Shown here: piece by piece, positions 24,585 to 35,760 of the stretch
Position numbering within the stretch: position 1 is the first letter of the stretch
Layout of the letters: each line of letters starts with the position of its first letter
Assembly (NCBI GenBank): GCA_022605405.1
Contig: JABYQQ010000001.1
Coordinates: 1 to 64,000, forward strand
DNA from: Earliella scabrosa
Taxonomy: Eukaryota > Basidiomycota > Agaricomycetes > Polyporales > Polyporaceae
Direction: 5' to 3'
DNA length: 64,000 nucleotides
Program-made: the position numbers and the translations under genes
Notes under the pieces: generated by a model
Databases searched by the model: none
Seen by the model: only the letters and a program-made list of their open reading frames with translations
What the model was told of the DNA's origin: nothing

Positions 24585-26487
24585 TCACGACCCTACAACT
24601 CGAGCCAGCCAATGTCCGACCTCCCCATGCTTCACCACTCTGACATCAGCTGGTTTGGGATAGATGCGACGTTCCTCGCACCGTGTGTTCATGCACGTAG
24701 TCGCGATGGTCCCCTTGTCAAGCTGCTTGCATCGCAGGGAAGCCAAGGCCCCACATCCAGGGCACTGTAGCGGCAGGTGTGAGCCCCAAGGCCGAATCGT
24801 CGGGTGAGACCACGTGTACGACACGCAGCGATAGGATGACTTCTCCCCCAGCGGCTCTCCTGATCTGTTCATCATGAACACGGGCGTGTGTCGCGCCACA
24901 TACAGCGCGCTCGAGAGCATATCGCCGATGTGCGACTCATCGAGCGTCACCCCCTCGATGTACGCCTTGTGCACGTACGCCACGAAAAAAGGAGTCGTCA
25001 GAACCGCCTGCACCGCAGTCGCTCCGAACGCTAGCAAGGTTTTCGCATTCATTCTGGGTAATCACCGGGTCAGCGGGCTTCATACTACTGAGGGTCCCAA
25101 ACTCACCGTGCTGCGCACACTTTCAACCGATCAAACTTGTCCTTATTCGCCAGGAGGCCTCCGCAGCAGACGAGAGCGAGGGTCACCTCATGGTTGCGCC
25201 CAGCCCCGATCAACCTGTCCGCCATCACATCATTCCACCACTGCACGGCGTCAGTGCCTCTATCGTCTACGTGTCCCAACTCATCACTCACCTCGTTGAT
25301 GTCGCACGATGACATTTGGTGAGCGTAAAACAGATCTCCCGAGCCGGCCTCCGTGTGGGTATATATGAACACGAGGACGCGCGCCCGCGCAAACCTGGGC
25401 ATGATGAGTAAAGATCGACATTCACTCATGTTACTCACCTGTCCAGGACTCGCAGAGCATTGTCGACCGCCGCCTTGTAATCCCTAGATGCTTCGCGAGA
25501 GGTGATGTTGTATGGCGCGTCCACCATTACAAGGTCACCGCCCCGAGGCCCAACGTAGTACCCCTCGAGCGTCGAGTGTACTACGAGCGCAGGCGTGCCG
25601 GCTTCGTTCAACGAAGCCAGGCGAACGTGCACGATGACCACGGGGGATGTGTTCACTCGCGCGTGGTTCGGCCGGGAACCCTCGCATTCGACCGTCACCC
25701 CTTCCGGAAACAAGGGCACTCTCTGGCCAGAGGCCAGAGAGTATAATCCCTATCCCCGACGTTAGTGTCTCTCATCACACATATGCCGGCACTCACATGA
25801 TACGGACGCGGGCCTGCACTGCGTCTATCCTCCCGGATATGACATGACGGACAGAGGAATTCCAGGGACGCCAAAGTCTCGGCGCTCAGGGTGCGCACCA
25901 CGGGAATGTGTTCGTAGCACACCACCCGCGGACAAAAGTCGCATGCGATGGTGTCACCACCGTTCTGGCACTGGTAGCAGAACTTTCCCGACGTCAGCTA
26001 TGGCGGTCATCAGTTGCGCGAGGATGCGACGTCACACACCTCGTCGCTCGCGTCTGCCGGCACATAGGTCCCATTCGCCCGATCCACTACGCTCACTGCC
26101 GCACCCCCCTTGCTGCTGGTCTTGCGCGCTGGAGGCATTGACTTGCGTTCGTCCCGCCGCTTGGCTACACATTCAGTGAGCCGCTGAGTGAGCGATGACA
26201 CAGCGGTCCCTCGACAGCCCGTACACACCTCGTGCGCCCGATTTGGCACCTGTCTCCGACGGCGGCGCGCCGGCCTTCACGCGCTTGACCGACTTAGGAA
26301 ACTTGTCGGCTAGCGGCTCGTCGTCTGAGCTCTGGGGGTCTGCAGGGGGAGGAACGGCCCTGGAAGTCGTCGATCCTGTATGCTAGCCGTCAGTCAACGT
26401 CTATTTGGCAGGCAATCACGCACCAAGTGTGGCTCGAGGGGCCGCCTCGCCAGTAGACTGCCGCGCAGTTTGCTTGGTGCGCGCCAT
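24585..26487 (-). CDS. Histone H3-tail mimic / PHD finger / caspase-like protein
   Basis: Eight exons (26487-26424, 26375-26229, 26164-26040, 25997-25797, 25722-25439, 25394-25292, 25240-25107, 25053-24585) with GT...AG borders and matching phases give an intact 508-aa frame. Residues 2-13 are ARTKQTARQSTG, the histone H3 N-terminus except K9 to Q; G13E, K14A, K18A and Q19T also differ, while A15, P16, R17 and L20 match. A Ser/Pro and Lys-rich linker follows. Residues 113-165 form a canonical C4HC3 PHD finger (C119, C122, C131, C134, C139, H142, C161, C164) with the GGDxIxCDxCPR signature of PHDs that read unmodified H3K4. Residues about 190-385 resemble a caspase/CHAT fold: strand VLVFIYTH (H287) and strand LALVCCGG (C333/C334). 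The C-terminus has a CPGC...CMNTRC ribbon. It sits directly downstream of the KDZ transposase on the same strand. The peptidase assignment is inference. Confidence 0.8.
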
Positions 26488-27186
26488 CCAAGGGCGCGGA
26501 CGAGGAAGAACGGGTGTCGAAGGTGCCTACTGGCTGGCGGAAGATCGGAGGCGCTCTCTCGCCCTCCGGTCGAGCGTTGATATATATGCGGAGCCGCCCC
26601 AGCCGCCGGTTCGAAACCCGGCCCAGCCGACCGGTGCGCGGCTCCCTCTTTCCTCATTCAGGGCCACCCACCTCAAGCTAGCGCGCACTCAGGCTGGTGC
26701 AATTGTTAGTCAGTTCCAGTACCACGTACACCCTGCCCCGAGCGATGCGAAATGTCTACGATGTGACTATTTTTCCCGTGATGGCGCTGTCTCTGATGCT
26801 ATTCCCCTCGCCTGGCCGCAGCATACGTCAACGTTGCCACCCGGGCTTCGTATACTTTGGACTCACCTCATGAATGTCTGCTGGAAAAATACTTTGGGCT
26901 GCGTCGAACAGACGAATCCAGCGATGGGCTTGTCTGTCGCGTGCTCTTCATCAATCGCTGCACCATCAGCTTGCAAGAGTACGCACCTCAAGGCAAATAC
27001 AGTGGCTCCCATCCTGCCCCCGGTCTTCTCCACCGCCGCCCGAGCCTGCCAGACTCTCGCATTGTTCATGAAGAACAGCAGGGTACTGAACATTTCCTCC
27101 CTCTTCAGATATACCTCCTCCTTCCAGCGTGCCGCGGCGGCACTGCATCTAAACCAGTGCGCTCGAGAATCTGGAGCTCGCGTCGG
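26488..27186. other. Intergenic between KDZ transposase and H3-mimic gene
   Basis: About 700 bp that should hold the promoter of the minus-strand H3-mimic gene. A GC-rich inverted repeat lies at about 26,590-26,648 (GGAGCCGC ... GCGGCTCC around AGCCGCCGGTTCGAAACCC). No terminal repeats that would delimit a KDZ element were found. Confidence 0.4.
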
Positions 27187-30100
27187 TTAGGTCGTATCCT
27201 TCTCCCGCTCAGCCCACCTACGTTTGATCATGTATCCTTTCACGCCGGACTCCATGTCTTTACTAAGGACTGACAAGTCCGCCCACAACCAACTCCTTTG
27301 CGTCCGACTCTCACCGCGCTTGCGATTTTCGCCCATGGTTTTGCAGTCATCATCTGTGAGTTCTCGCAATTTGGGGTCGTCGGTTCCCAGCCCAAGCAGC
27401 AACAGGATGTCTCGCAGGCGGCGATATTCGTCTCGGGCTTTGTTCGCCGCCTTCTGATACGTCTCGTCCAACTCTCTGATCCGCTTGCCGTGGGCTTGAC
27501 CCGCTCCTTGCTCGTCCAAGTCCTTCACGCTGTAGCGCGCCATAATCTGTAGTCGTAGGTCGTCCAACGCGTCGTGTGCCTGGCCTTCCCTTAGCCTGCG
27601 TTCGATGAGGACCAGGGGAGTCATCGCCGTATGCCGTCTTATCAGAGAATGGTAGAGGGAAGGTAGGTAGATGTCGACCTCATTGACCTCTGCGACCAGT
27701 GCCAGGAGCATAGTATCTCTCAGGACTGGACGAACGGGCGCTGCACGCGCTGTGACACCGCATCGTGCATCGTCAGCCGGCTCTCGCCATGGCAGACACG
27801 TCGGCACCGCCGAGACTGGCCCCGAGTCTCGGACGTCAGCCCTGCATGAGGCTCCCGGCTGGGCTGCTCTGTCTGGCCCGTGGTCCTCAGGCTACGTCAT
27901 TGCATGAAGACTCAGCGCTGACCGGATGTCGCGGCGACGTATTCTGACTCACCGGCGTCGCTTGCACCGCAGAGCTGGCTGCTACATTGTGATACGCCTG
28001 CGTGACGATCGGGTTCACATAGCGCCCGTAGATGTCGTGGCAGATCTCCGCTTTGCTCACGAATGCAGCTACGCGCGCGGCCATGGCGGAACACTGCCTC
28101 GCCTTCGTGGGGTCGGTTAAGTATATCTTGTCGAGCAGGTTGAAGCTAGTCATGAGGGTCACAACGTCAGGACGGCACTCAGGTCTCAGAGGTGTCGTAC
28201 ACACCGTTCTCGCTCAAGATCCATCATTCCTTCAATCGCACCGACTAGCTCCAAGCTGTAACCACCTATCTCTTGTCCATGCGGGGTTTTCAGCACATCA
28301 CTCGTCGCCATTTTCGACAGCACTGTTGATCCTGGTTCACAGTCCGCGCGCTAACAGAGATCATACGCAACGCACCGCTATCCTTTGGTGTGACGAACGG
28401 ATTGTCAAGGGTTTTATGAGTCTTGATGTCAACTACCTTGGAGAGCCACTCAGCCTCCTCGCGCCGCCATTCACATAGCACTTGAAGGGGGATGCCTTCT
28501 TCGATGCTGTTCAAATATTCCTGCGCCAACGTCCACTGCTTCGTCGCTTCCTCGTGTTTATGTACGAGAGTCTGGGCTGCATTGTGAGGTCAAGCAGGAG
28601 TCACCGCGTGAGTCACCAGCACGTTGTCGTTACCCACCCATATTGTGCACGTTCCGCACATTCAGGTCGGACAGCAAGTCATTCAGGAAATCGTGTCGCG
28701 CCCCCGACGACATCTCTCGGGAGCGCAGCGCGGCGCGGTTCGTCTGGTTCCATTTGCGTTCGTTGGTCTCTCCGTCGTATTTACCACTGCCCGGTAAACA
28801 ATTCGGCGATTGAAACGATTGGCATTGCTCGCGATGCGCATACTGGTGGAACGCAGGCACGGCTCCTTGAATCTCCGGCAGGTCGACGGTGTGAATAGAC
28901 GTCATGTTGACAAGATGCTGGTCCATATGTTTCATGCGGAGCGGGAAGCGAACCATGTACTGACAGTTGACGTCGTAATACTGCTTGAACAAGGTGAGGC
29001 GGATGTAGGGCTGAGTTCCGGAGACCACGGCAAAGTCGACAATGTATGCTCTATGCCACTACCATTCAGACAGATCTCGCTCGCTTTTGAGTGGGCTACG
29101 TACTTCTCGTTGCTCACCAGGTCGATGATGGATTGCGGGATAATCAATTCATGACGACACGATAGCGCGAGGATGCCGCTGACGGGATGTGTGTAACCTC
29201 CAGGTCCGATCGCCCCGAACTTGTTGCAGGTTGACTCCTACGACCCACCCCCAGGTTCGGTTCAGCCACGGGATGTATCCATGATGTATCGTCATAAAAT
29301 TCAAATAGCACACCTCCGGAGGCACCTCTCCCATGGCGCTGACGTACTTGTGGAAGTCCAGCTCGTTGGCAAAGTACGCGGCACCCAAGCTCAGCGCAAA
29401 GTCGTTGGGGTCCATCCGCTTTTTCCGCTGATGTTGGTGATAATTACCATCTATGGCGTAAAACAGCGCGTCGAGATACCTTCGCCACCCATCGTTAGAC
29501 AGGGTGACCTTTTGGCTGAAAGGAGTACGCACGCGTATTGGCGGTCCCGACGCTCCCATCCCGGACGCATGTTCATTCCCGGCTGGGGGCACGCTGGACA
29601 AAGCACCGCCAAGCTGCGAGAGGGCATGGTCCGGCTCGGCACCTGTCCGCCGCGTTTGCAGGCACGCAGGAAGGAGAATTCTCGCATGGAAGCCATGAAC
29701 TCTCGATATCGATCCTGTTCGGTGAACGCTTAGTTGAGATACGTCGTTCCATGCACTACCACAGATGTACGCACTGGCACGTGTGAACTGTCTATGTTGT
29801 CGGTGCAGCGGGTTAGATACGTGTGGAAATCTTGCGCGCTCACGTTCGCTTGCAACGAGAGGAGATGATAGTCCTTCATCACGTTCAAAGTAAACGCAGT
29901 CCTCGGGGACGTCCAAGTGCCGGGATACAGGCCCAGACGTAAGAGCTGAATGGGCTCGGGCGTTTGCAGTGTGGTCGTCCATCGGTGTTGGCTGTTCGAA
30001 GGAGTGGCCGTGGCGCGCAATTCGCTATGGTCCCCCACCGACGCCGCGGAGAGCGGCGTTATGCACTCGCAGAAACTCACGGGGATTTTGTGGATTCCGT

Positions 30101-30259
30101 GCTCGTGAACGATGACCATCCGGCGTGGCGCGCGGGAGATATGTGGGCAGCGGTTCCCCTGGTGACCCGTGTACAGACGTAGTCCCACCGCCTCCGCGTC
30201 CACCTTTTGCCAGAAACCGTGTTGATGGTCCCATAACAGTATGCGATGGAATGGTACAA

Positions 30260-30266
30260 GGGCGTG
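30260..30266. repeat. Target-site duplication, left copy (GGGCGTG)
   Basis: GGGCGTG here and at 33177-33183 flank the palindromic element exactly. Keeping one copy restores the KDZ reading frame. Confidence 0.9.
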
Positions 30267-33176
30267 CACCAGTAGTTTCCACTTTTGTATTACAAAACAC
30301 CAGTACCCTGGCGCAATAATTATTAATTCTGTGGTGCATTGTAAAACCATCCTGTACTACAATGAGCTATTGTAGTACAACCCTCCAAGCATTATAAAAC
30401 CCACAGGGGGCCAGGGGATATATTACAGCCTCTCCATTATAAAACCCCCTTGTTTGTTGTTATATAATGTACTCATTGTATAATGACCTCTCAGTGGTTA
30501 TAAAACTCCGCATTTATAATGAGAGGACACATATTATAAAACCCCTGGGTGATTAAATCGTTGTCGAACCATTATAAAACACCCCTAGAGCATCCAGATT
30601 AGATGATTGTAAAACTGTTATAAAACTTGCTATCATATCAGGCTGATTAGATGCTTGTATATCCATTGTAAAACTATGATCTAGATCATATGACTGATGG
30701 CACAGAAGCTTATCTAACGATCTGGGCGCTTTTTTGACGCCCAAATGCGGTAATGGCTGGTATGGGGGGGTTACTGACCTGCCCTATAACTCCCTCAATA
30801 CTGCACCTATTCCCATGGATGTGGGTGCAATAGATTCGCATTTTTATACCCTATCAGATGGTGCAATGCTGGGAATGATTGATGGACTAATGGGGCAGCT
30901 ATGCCCTGAATACTCTAGCAGCCCCCTAGCCAGGGGTATCTCTTGCCCTGCTTTAGGGTACCCAGGGCATCTATGCTCATGAGCAAAATGCCATCTCATA
31001 GGGATACCCAAGGGCTACTGAACGCATTTTTGTTCAGTGTGATACATGCAGTATTGATGGAGATATGATGTATTTCATTTTCGCAAAAAGTGGCCACTTT
31101 GTTTGGTCCATTACTCGGGTACCCCTGGGTACCACACGACGCCGTTACCATCATTGGGTAGGGATTACGGAGGGCGTTCGAACGGTATATTATACACCCC
31201 AAACCGTCCACCTCCACCCACCCTCTCCTCCTGACCCCCTTCCCATCAATCCCCTCATATATCCCTTTAGGGGCATCGGATCAGCTCGCAGTTTTAGATG
31301 TATATACTAGACATATATTACAGTCTGTTCTGATAATATGACATGCCACAATTATCTACACCTTCCCAGTCATAGCAAACAATTTCTAGCATGCACATTA
31401 CATGTTCCCTCTATATCTCGGGAACCATATCACCAATTGGCAAGCGGTCTTTTTCAGTCTGTCATTATATAGTAGAGCTACTTCTGTATCAATTTTTATC
31501 CCCCAGGGATATGTGGATCTGTCTGCATAATCCTATCAGTGGTGAACAAAGATAACCACTTGGTATTAGATCTAGTGTGATGTACACCTTCATATGTTCA
31601 GATAGAGACCTCCTAAGTGGTCTGTACTGGATGCAAAAGGAATTATGGGAATTGGTGGGGTACTTGTGGTGATATGGCAAAAGAGGTGCTGGATGGCCAT
31701 TTGTGAACTCTGCACAGCACATGCAGCTGCACTATTTACACAACTGCCTCCCAGCACATCTTTTAGCATATCGCCACAGGTACTCAACCAATTCCCATGA
31801 TTCCTTTTGCATCCAGTACAGACCACTTAGGAGGTCTCTATCTGAACATATGAAGGTGTACATCACACTAGATCTAATACCAAGTGGTTATCTTTGTTCA
31901 CCACTGATAGGATTATGCAGACAGATCCACATATCCCTGGGGGATAAAAATTGATACAGAAGTAGCTCTACTATATAATGACAGACTGAAAAAGACCGCT
32001 TGCCAATTGGTGATATGGTTCCCGAGATATAGAGGGAACATGTAATGTGCATGCTAGAAATTGTTTGCTATGACTGGGAAGGTGTAGATAATTGTGGCAT
32101 GTCATATTATCAGAACAGACTGTAATATATGTCTAGTATATACATCTAAAACTGCGAGCTGATCCGATGCCCCTAAAGGGATATATGAGGGGATTGATGG
32201 GAAGGGGGTCAGGAGGAGAGGGTGGGTGGAGGTGGACGGTTTGGGGTGTATAATATACCGTTCGAACGCCCTCCGTAATCCCTACCCAATGATGGTAACG
32301 GCGTCGTGTGGTACCCAGGGGTACCCGAGTAATGGACCAAACAAAGTGGCCACTTTTTGCGAAAATGAAATACATCATATCTCCATCAATACTGCATGTA
32401 TCACACTGAACAAAAATGCGTTCAGTAGCCCTTGGGTATCCCTATGAGATGGCATTTTGCTCATGAGCATAGATGCCCTGGGTACCCTAAAGCAGGGCAA
32501 GAGATACCCCTGGCTAGGGGGCTGCTAGAGTATTCAGGGCATAGCTGCCCCATTAGTCCATCAATCATTCCCAGCATTGCACCATCTGATAGGGTATAAA
32601 AATGCGAATCTATTGCACCCACATCCATGGGAATAGGTGCAGTATTGAGGGAGTTATAGGGCAGGTCAGTAACCCCCCCATACCAGCCATTACCGCATTT
32701 GGGCGTCAAAAAAGCGCCCAGATCGTTAGATAAGCTTCTGTGCCATCAGTCATATGATCTAGATCATAGTTTTACAATGGATATACAAGCATCTAATCAG
32801 CCTGATATGATAGCAAGTTTTATAACAGTTTTACAATCATCTAATCTGGATGCTCTAGGGGTGTTTTATAATGGTTCGACAACGATCTAATCACCCAGGG
32901 GTTTTATAATATGTGTCCTCTCATTATAAATGCGGAGTTTTATAACCACTGAGAGGTCATTATACAATGAGTACATTATATAACAACAAACAAGGGGGTT
33001 TTATAATGGAGAGGCTATAATATATCCCCTGGCCCCCTGTGGGTTTTATAATGCTTGGAGGGTTGTATTACAATGGATTATTATAGTACAGGACTGTTTT
33101 ACAATGCACCACAGAATTAACAATTATTGCACCAGGGTACTGGTGTTTTGTATTACAAAAGTGGAAACTACTGGTG
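30267..33176. mobile_element. 2.91-kb near-perfect palindromic (foldback) element
   Basis: The segment is one inverted repeat. Every landmark on the left arm recurs reverse-complemented so that positions sum to 63,443, placing the centre between 31721 and 31722 with essentially no spacer. Outer ends read CACCAGTAGTTTCCAC and GTGGAAACTACTGGTG. The arms are about 1.45 kb and nearly identical; visible differences are mainly near the outer ATTGTA/TTATAA region and in the central about 60 bp. The outer 400 bp of each arm carry many copies of ATTATAAAAC or ATTGTAAAAC, likely subterminal transposase-binding repeats. No protein is supported; mirrored small frames on both arms are incidental. It is inserted in the KDZ zinc-cluster exon with a 7-bp target duplication. 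Confidence 0.93.
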
Positions 33177-33183
33177 GGGCGTG
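33177..33183. repeat. Target-site duplication, right copy (GGGCGTG)
   Basis: Second copy of the 7-bp duplication, immediately after the right end of the palindrome. Confidence 0.9.
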
Positions 33184-33923
33184 GACCCTGAGAACGCAGG
33201 CGTGGCATAGGTGAGGCATGCTGAAGCAATCCGAGCAGCGCCATCGCCGGTGCGCTGCCTCTGTCGACCCTCTGGGCACTGGCAATTCGTCGTTGCAGAA
33301 TCTACATCGGTCCCCGCCTACCGGAGGCAGTTCATGATTCAGGAGCTCCGCGAGCGCCGCATGGGCATGCTTGTCCATGAACTCAGCATTGCGCACGGAG
33401 GGAGGCTTGGAGGGTTCGAAGTTAGCCAGGTGGTAGGTACGCGGGTACTTCTCGCAGCACTCACGATCGTGTTGTTAACTTTGGGACGGCGCTCGCCATC
33501 TTCGGTCGACGGCATCGTTGCGTCTGGGCCGCTCGTCGTGGCTGATGCTTGCACACCTTGGTTCGGCTCACGATCTGCTCCTTCGTGGCAGTCACATGCC
33601 CCCGATATCGTGTTGGACATGCCAACGCTGAGCGCGGGAGAACTCCTCCCTTGTTCCCCGCCATCGCCCAAGGTGTGTGGTTTGAGAACTTCGGGTGCAG
33701 TCGCATTCGCGGCAGCTCGGTCCTGTGAAAACTCGCCCGCCCCCACTGCTCCTCGATTTACTTGGGGAGGTTGCGGAGGTCATCTCGCCATCTGCGTCGA
33801 AATCAGCCGGCTTCGCTTGCGCGCATTCATTGTAGGCCCGGTGCCTAGAACGTCTTCCAGTGAGAAGTTCCCCGGAGTCTGCCTCTTCCGCTTCCTAGGC
33901 GAAACGGTATTCGAACTTCGCAT

Positions 33924-34430
33924 GCTGTGAGTAGAGTGAGGGGTGTTCGCCGCGTCTGTGACACGAGATCCCAGTCAGCTGCTTTGTTCGGGACAAACAT
34001 CAGCCTTGCTTACTTTGTAGTTGCGCGGTGCCGGGGCCGCTGCGTGTTGCACTTCGAACTTCGAACGTTCAGACCGACCCGTTCGGGAAATGCCAAGGAC
34101 GTGCGTCACCACGTGGCTCTGAGGTGCGGGCGTTAATCTCGTCGTGGTTGGTTTCGGTCTCCTCCTCCATCAATATTGTCACAAGCAGGTCGTACACCAG
34201 ACATCCCTCGCAAATCTCGATCCTACCGGGCCGTCAACCCAATCCGCCCAGTCGACGCCCCTCTCAATCACGCAAGTTCATTACGCGCTCGCCAATAACT
34301 ACTTATAGGAATGGTGCTCGCCCACGCAGGCAGACGTCGTCGTCAAACCCCTGCTGTGCACTACGTGGGTGCGTCCGTGTATACTGACCTACCAACCGTT
34401 GCTGAACAGTCTATCAGGCAGTACCACGCC
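33924..34430. other. Divergent intergenic region between KDZ and the 122-aa gene
   Basis: About 500 bp between two divergently oriented starts. No gene seen and no terminal inverted repeat recognised. Confidence 0.4.
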
Positions 34431-34851
34431 ATGGCTTCAGATCGTCACCTCTCGCCCCTGTTTCACGAACATCTGGTAATGCCTCTGACGGACGACCCCC
34501 AGGGCAATGCGGTATGTCTCCACAACTTCCGACCGCACGCAATCGGGTGCTCACTGTTTACAGCGCTATCTCAATGCCACCGTGGCTTTCTTGCGTGTTG
34601 GGGCCGCTTTCTGTGTGCACCTACGCTGGGACGCACTCTCTATCCCCAGCCATCCTGGGTCACGGCGACCAGTCCCCACCCCTTATTCGTTCACGAGGCC
34701 AGGAATCATGATTTGGGTTCCCGCGAACCCGCTCCAAGTGCCGATCGTATTTATTGCGCAGCGCCTAGATGGCGTTGCCCTCGGTGTGAGTCTTCCTCAC
34801 GCTGTCCCTCCGCAAGTCGCACATGAACTCACTACGACGCTCTTCGGCTAG
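34431..34851 (+). CDS. Small orphan protein, 122 aa
   Basis: Two exons (34431-34511 and 34564-34851) joined by a 52-nt GTATGT...TTTACAG intron give an intact 122-aa protein. It starts MASDRHLSPLFHEHLVMPL, an alternating hydrophobic core follows (VAFLRVGAAFCVHL, IMIWVPANPLQVPIVFI), and it ends ELTTTLFG. It belongs to a short agaricomycete-specific family with no known function. No signal peptide or transmembrane helix is evident. It is the first of a run of plus-strand orphan genes. Confidence 0.6.
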
Positions 34852-35760
34852 CGTCGTTTGCTTGTCGTGGTCACGTTCTACCCTGCCGAACGCTCTCGTG
34901 TACTGGCAATCGAGGCTCAGATAGAGGTACAGTGGCTCGCCCCCCCACACATGCTCACAGCTCGCGTCCCTACATCCCCCGAGCTCTCATCCGAAGGCTC
35001 CACTCCGGCTCCGTCGGGGGACCACCGCTCACGCAGCGCCACATGAGGAGAAACTGTTGATACACCTCTGTTTGTTGTATGCTCCCGCCTCCGCTGGATT
35101 TTTCCCGCGGTATTCCCATCAATCTTGATTTCGGGCGCCGGTCGTTAGGCGCGCGGCATCTAGGGCCCCCACCCTCGCGTTGCCTCTTTCTCTTTCCCCA
35201 CCTTGTGCCCTGACCGTGCATTCCAACCTGGCACTATCGAAGCTGCCGTTGAAGAGTCCCCTCCAAGTCAAGAATACCAGGATTCGCGTATTGTGTGAGC
35301 AAGGTGGAAAGGAATCGTCTGCCCCCTTGCCATTCCTTGACTAAGGCGACGAGTACAGATACAATCTGACTCACAATCCAACCCCCTTCCATTCAGTTGT
35401 CGTCAGACTCGCTGGCCCTTCTTTCTGTCTGCCCCTCCGCGTTACATGTCCTCTCACCGTTCTTCTGCCATGACATGTCTGTGAGTTCATTGCCATGTCC
35501 TCCGGGTTGGCCTCGCCATTGAGACGTATCCAGCGAACCTGCTCGCCTGCCTCCACATGCTTTCGATCAACCTGCGCGCCCAGCGAGGCAGTCTAGAACT
35601 GCATCCCAACGTCCGTCGCTTCCACTTCCAATGCCACGTCCCCCGCAGGTCGTTGCGCCACTACGCCCTTGGAGTCGTACAGCGACGCCTCCCGTCGGTC
35701 CTGAGACACTTGCCTGCACCGAGCGTACACCTGGTAAGCGTCCTCCCCTAACAGTCCTGC
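34852..35760. other. Intergenic or upstream exons of the 691-aa gene
   Basis: Pyrimidine-rich plus strand. A frame at about 35557-35735 could be an upstream exon of the next gene, but the available splice sites would give an intron of only about 21 nt, so it was not joined. Confidence 0.35.

Larger units (their letters stand above)
27187..33923 (-). pseudogene. KDZ (Kyakuja-Dileera-Zisupton) transposase, interrupted by a 2.9-kb palindrome
   Basis: Starts near 33923 with a basic leader (MRSSNTVSPRKRKRQTPGNF). A CxC2-type zinc cluster follows: DRCRFCNDELPVPRG, then CSDCFSMPHLCHACVLRVHA. Downstream of the inserted palindrome the KDZ core continues: LVPFHRILLWDHQHGFWQK, TGHQGNRCPH, LGLYPGTWTSPRTAFTLNV, a fitting intron, then DRYREFMASMREF, LCPACPQPGMN, DGNYHQHQRKKRMDPND, YYDVNCQYMVRF, VPAFHQYAHREQC, and LPGSGKYDGETNERKWNQTN. 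The coiled C-terminus (LIERRLREGQAHDALDDLRL) ends at 27187. Order and motifs match the basidiomycete KDZ family, which uses an RNase H-fold catalytic core. Apart from the insertion I found no clear break, so the disruption looks recent. The first exon boundaries and the full exon chain were not resolved. Confidence 0.85.

Noticed and set aside
26580..26660. Possible tRNA because of GGTTCGAAACC
   Set aside because: Stems cannot be drawn with normal lengths on either strand, no A box upstream, and the motif lies within a GC-rich inverted repeat.
30553..32890. Mirrored small open frames on both arms of the palindrome
   Set aside because: Each appears twice only because the arms are inverted copies; no motif or codon bias supports coding.
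35557..35750. Upstream exon of the 691-aa gene
   Set aside because: The only splice pair found would leave an intron of about 21 nt, far shorter than the others in the window.
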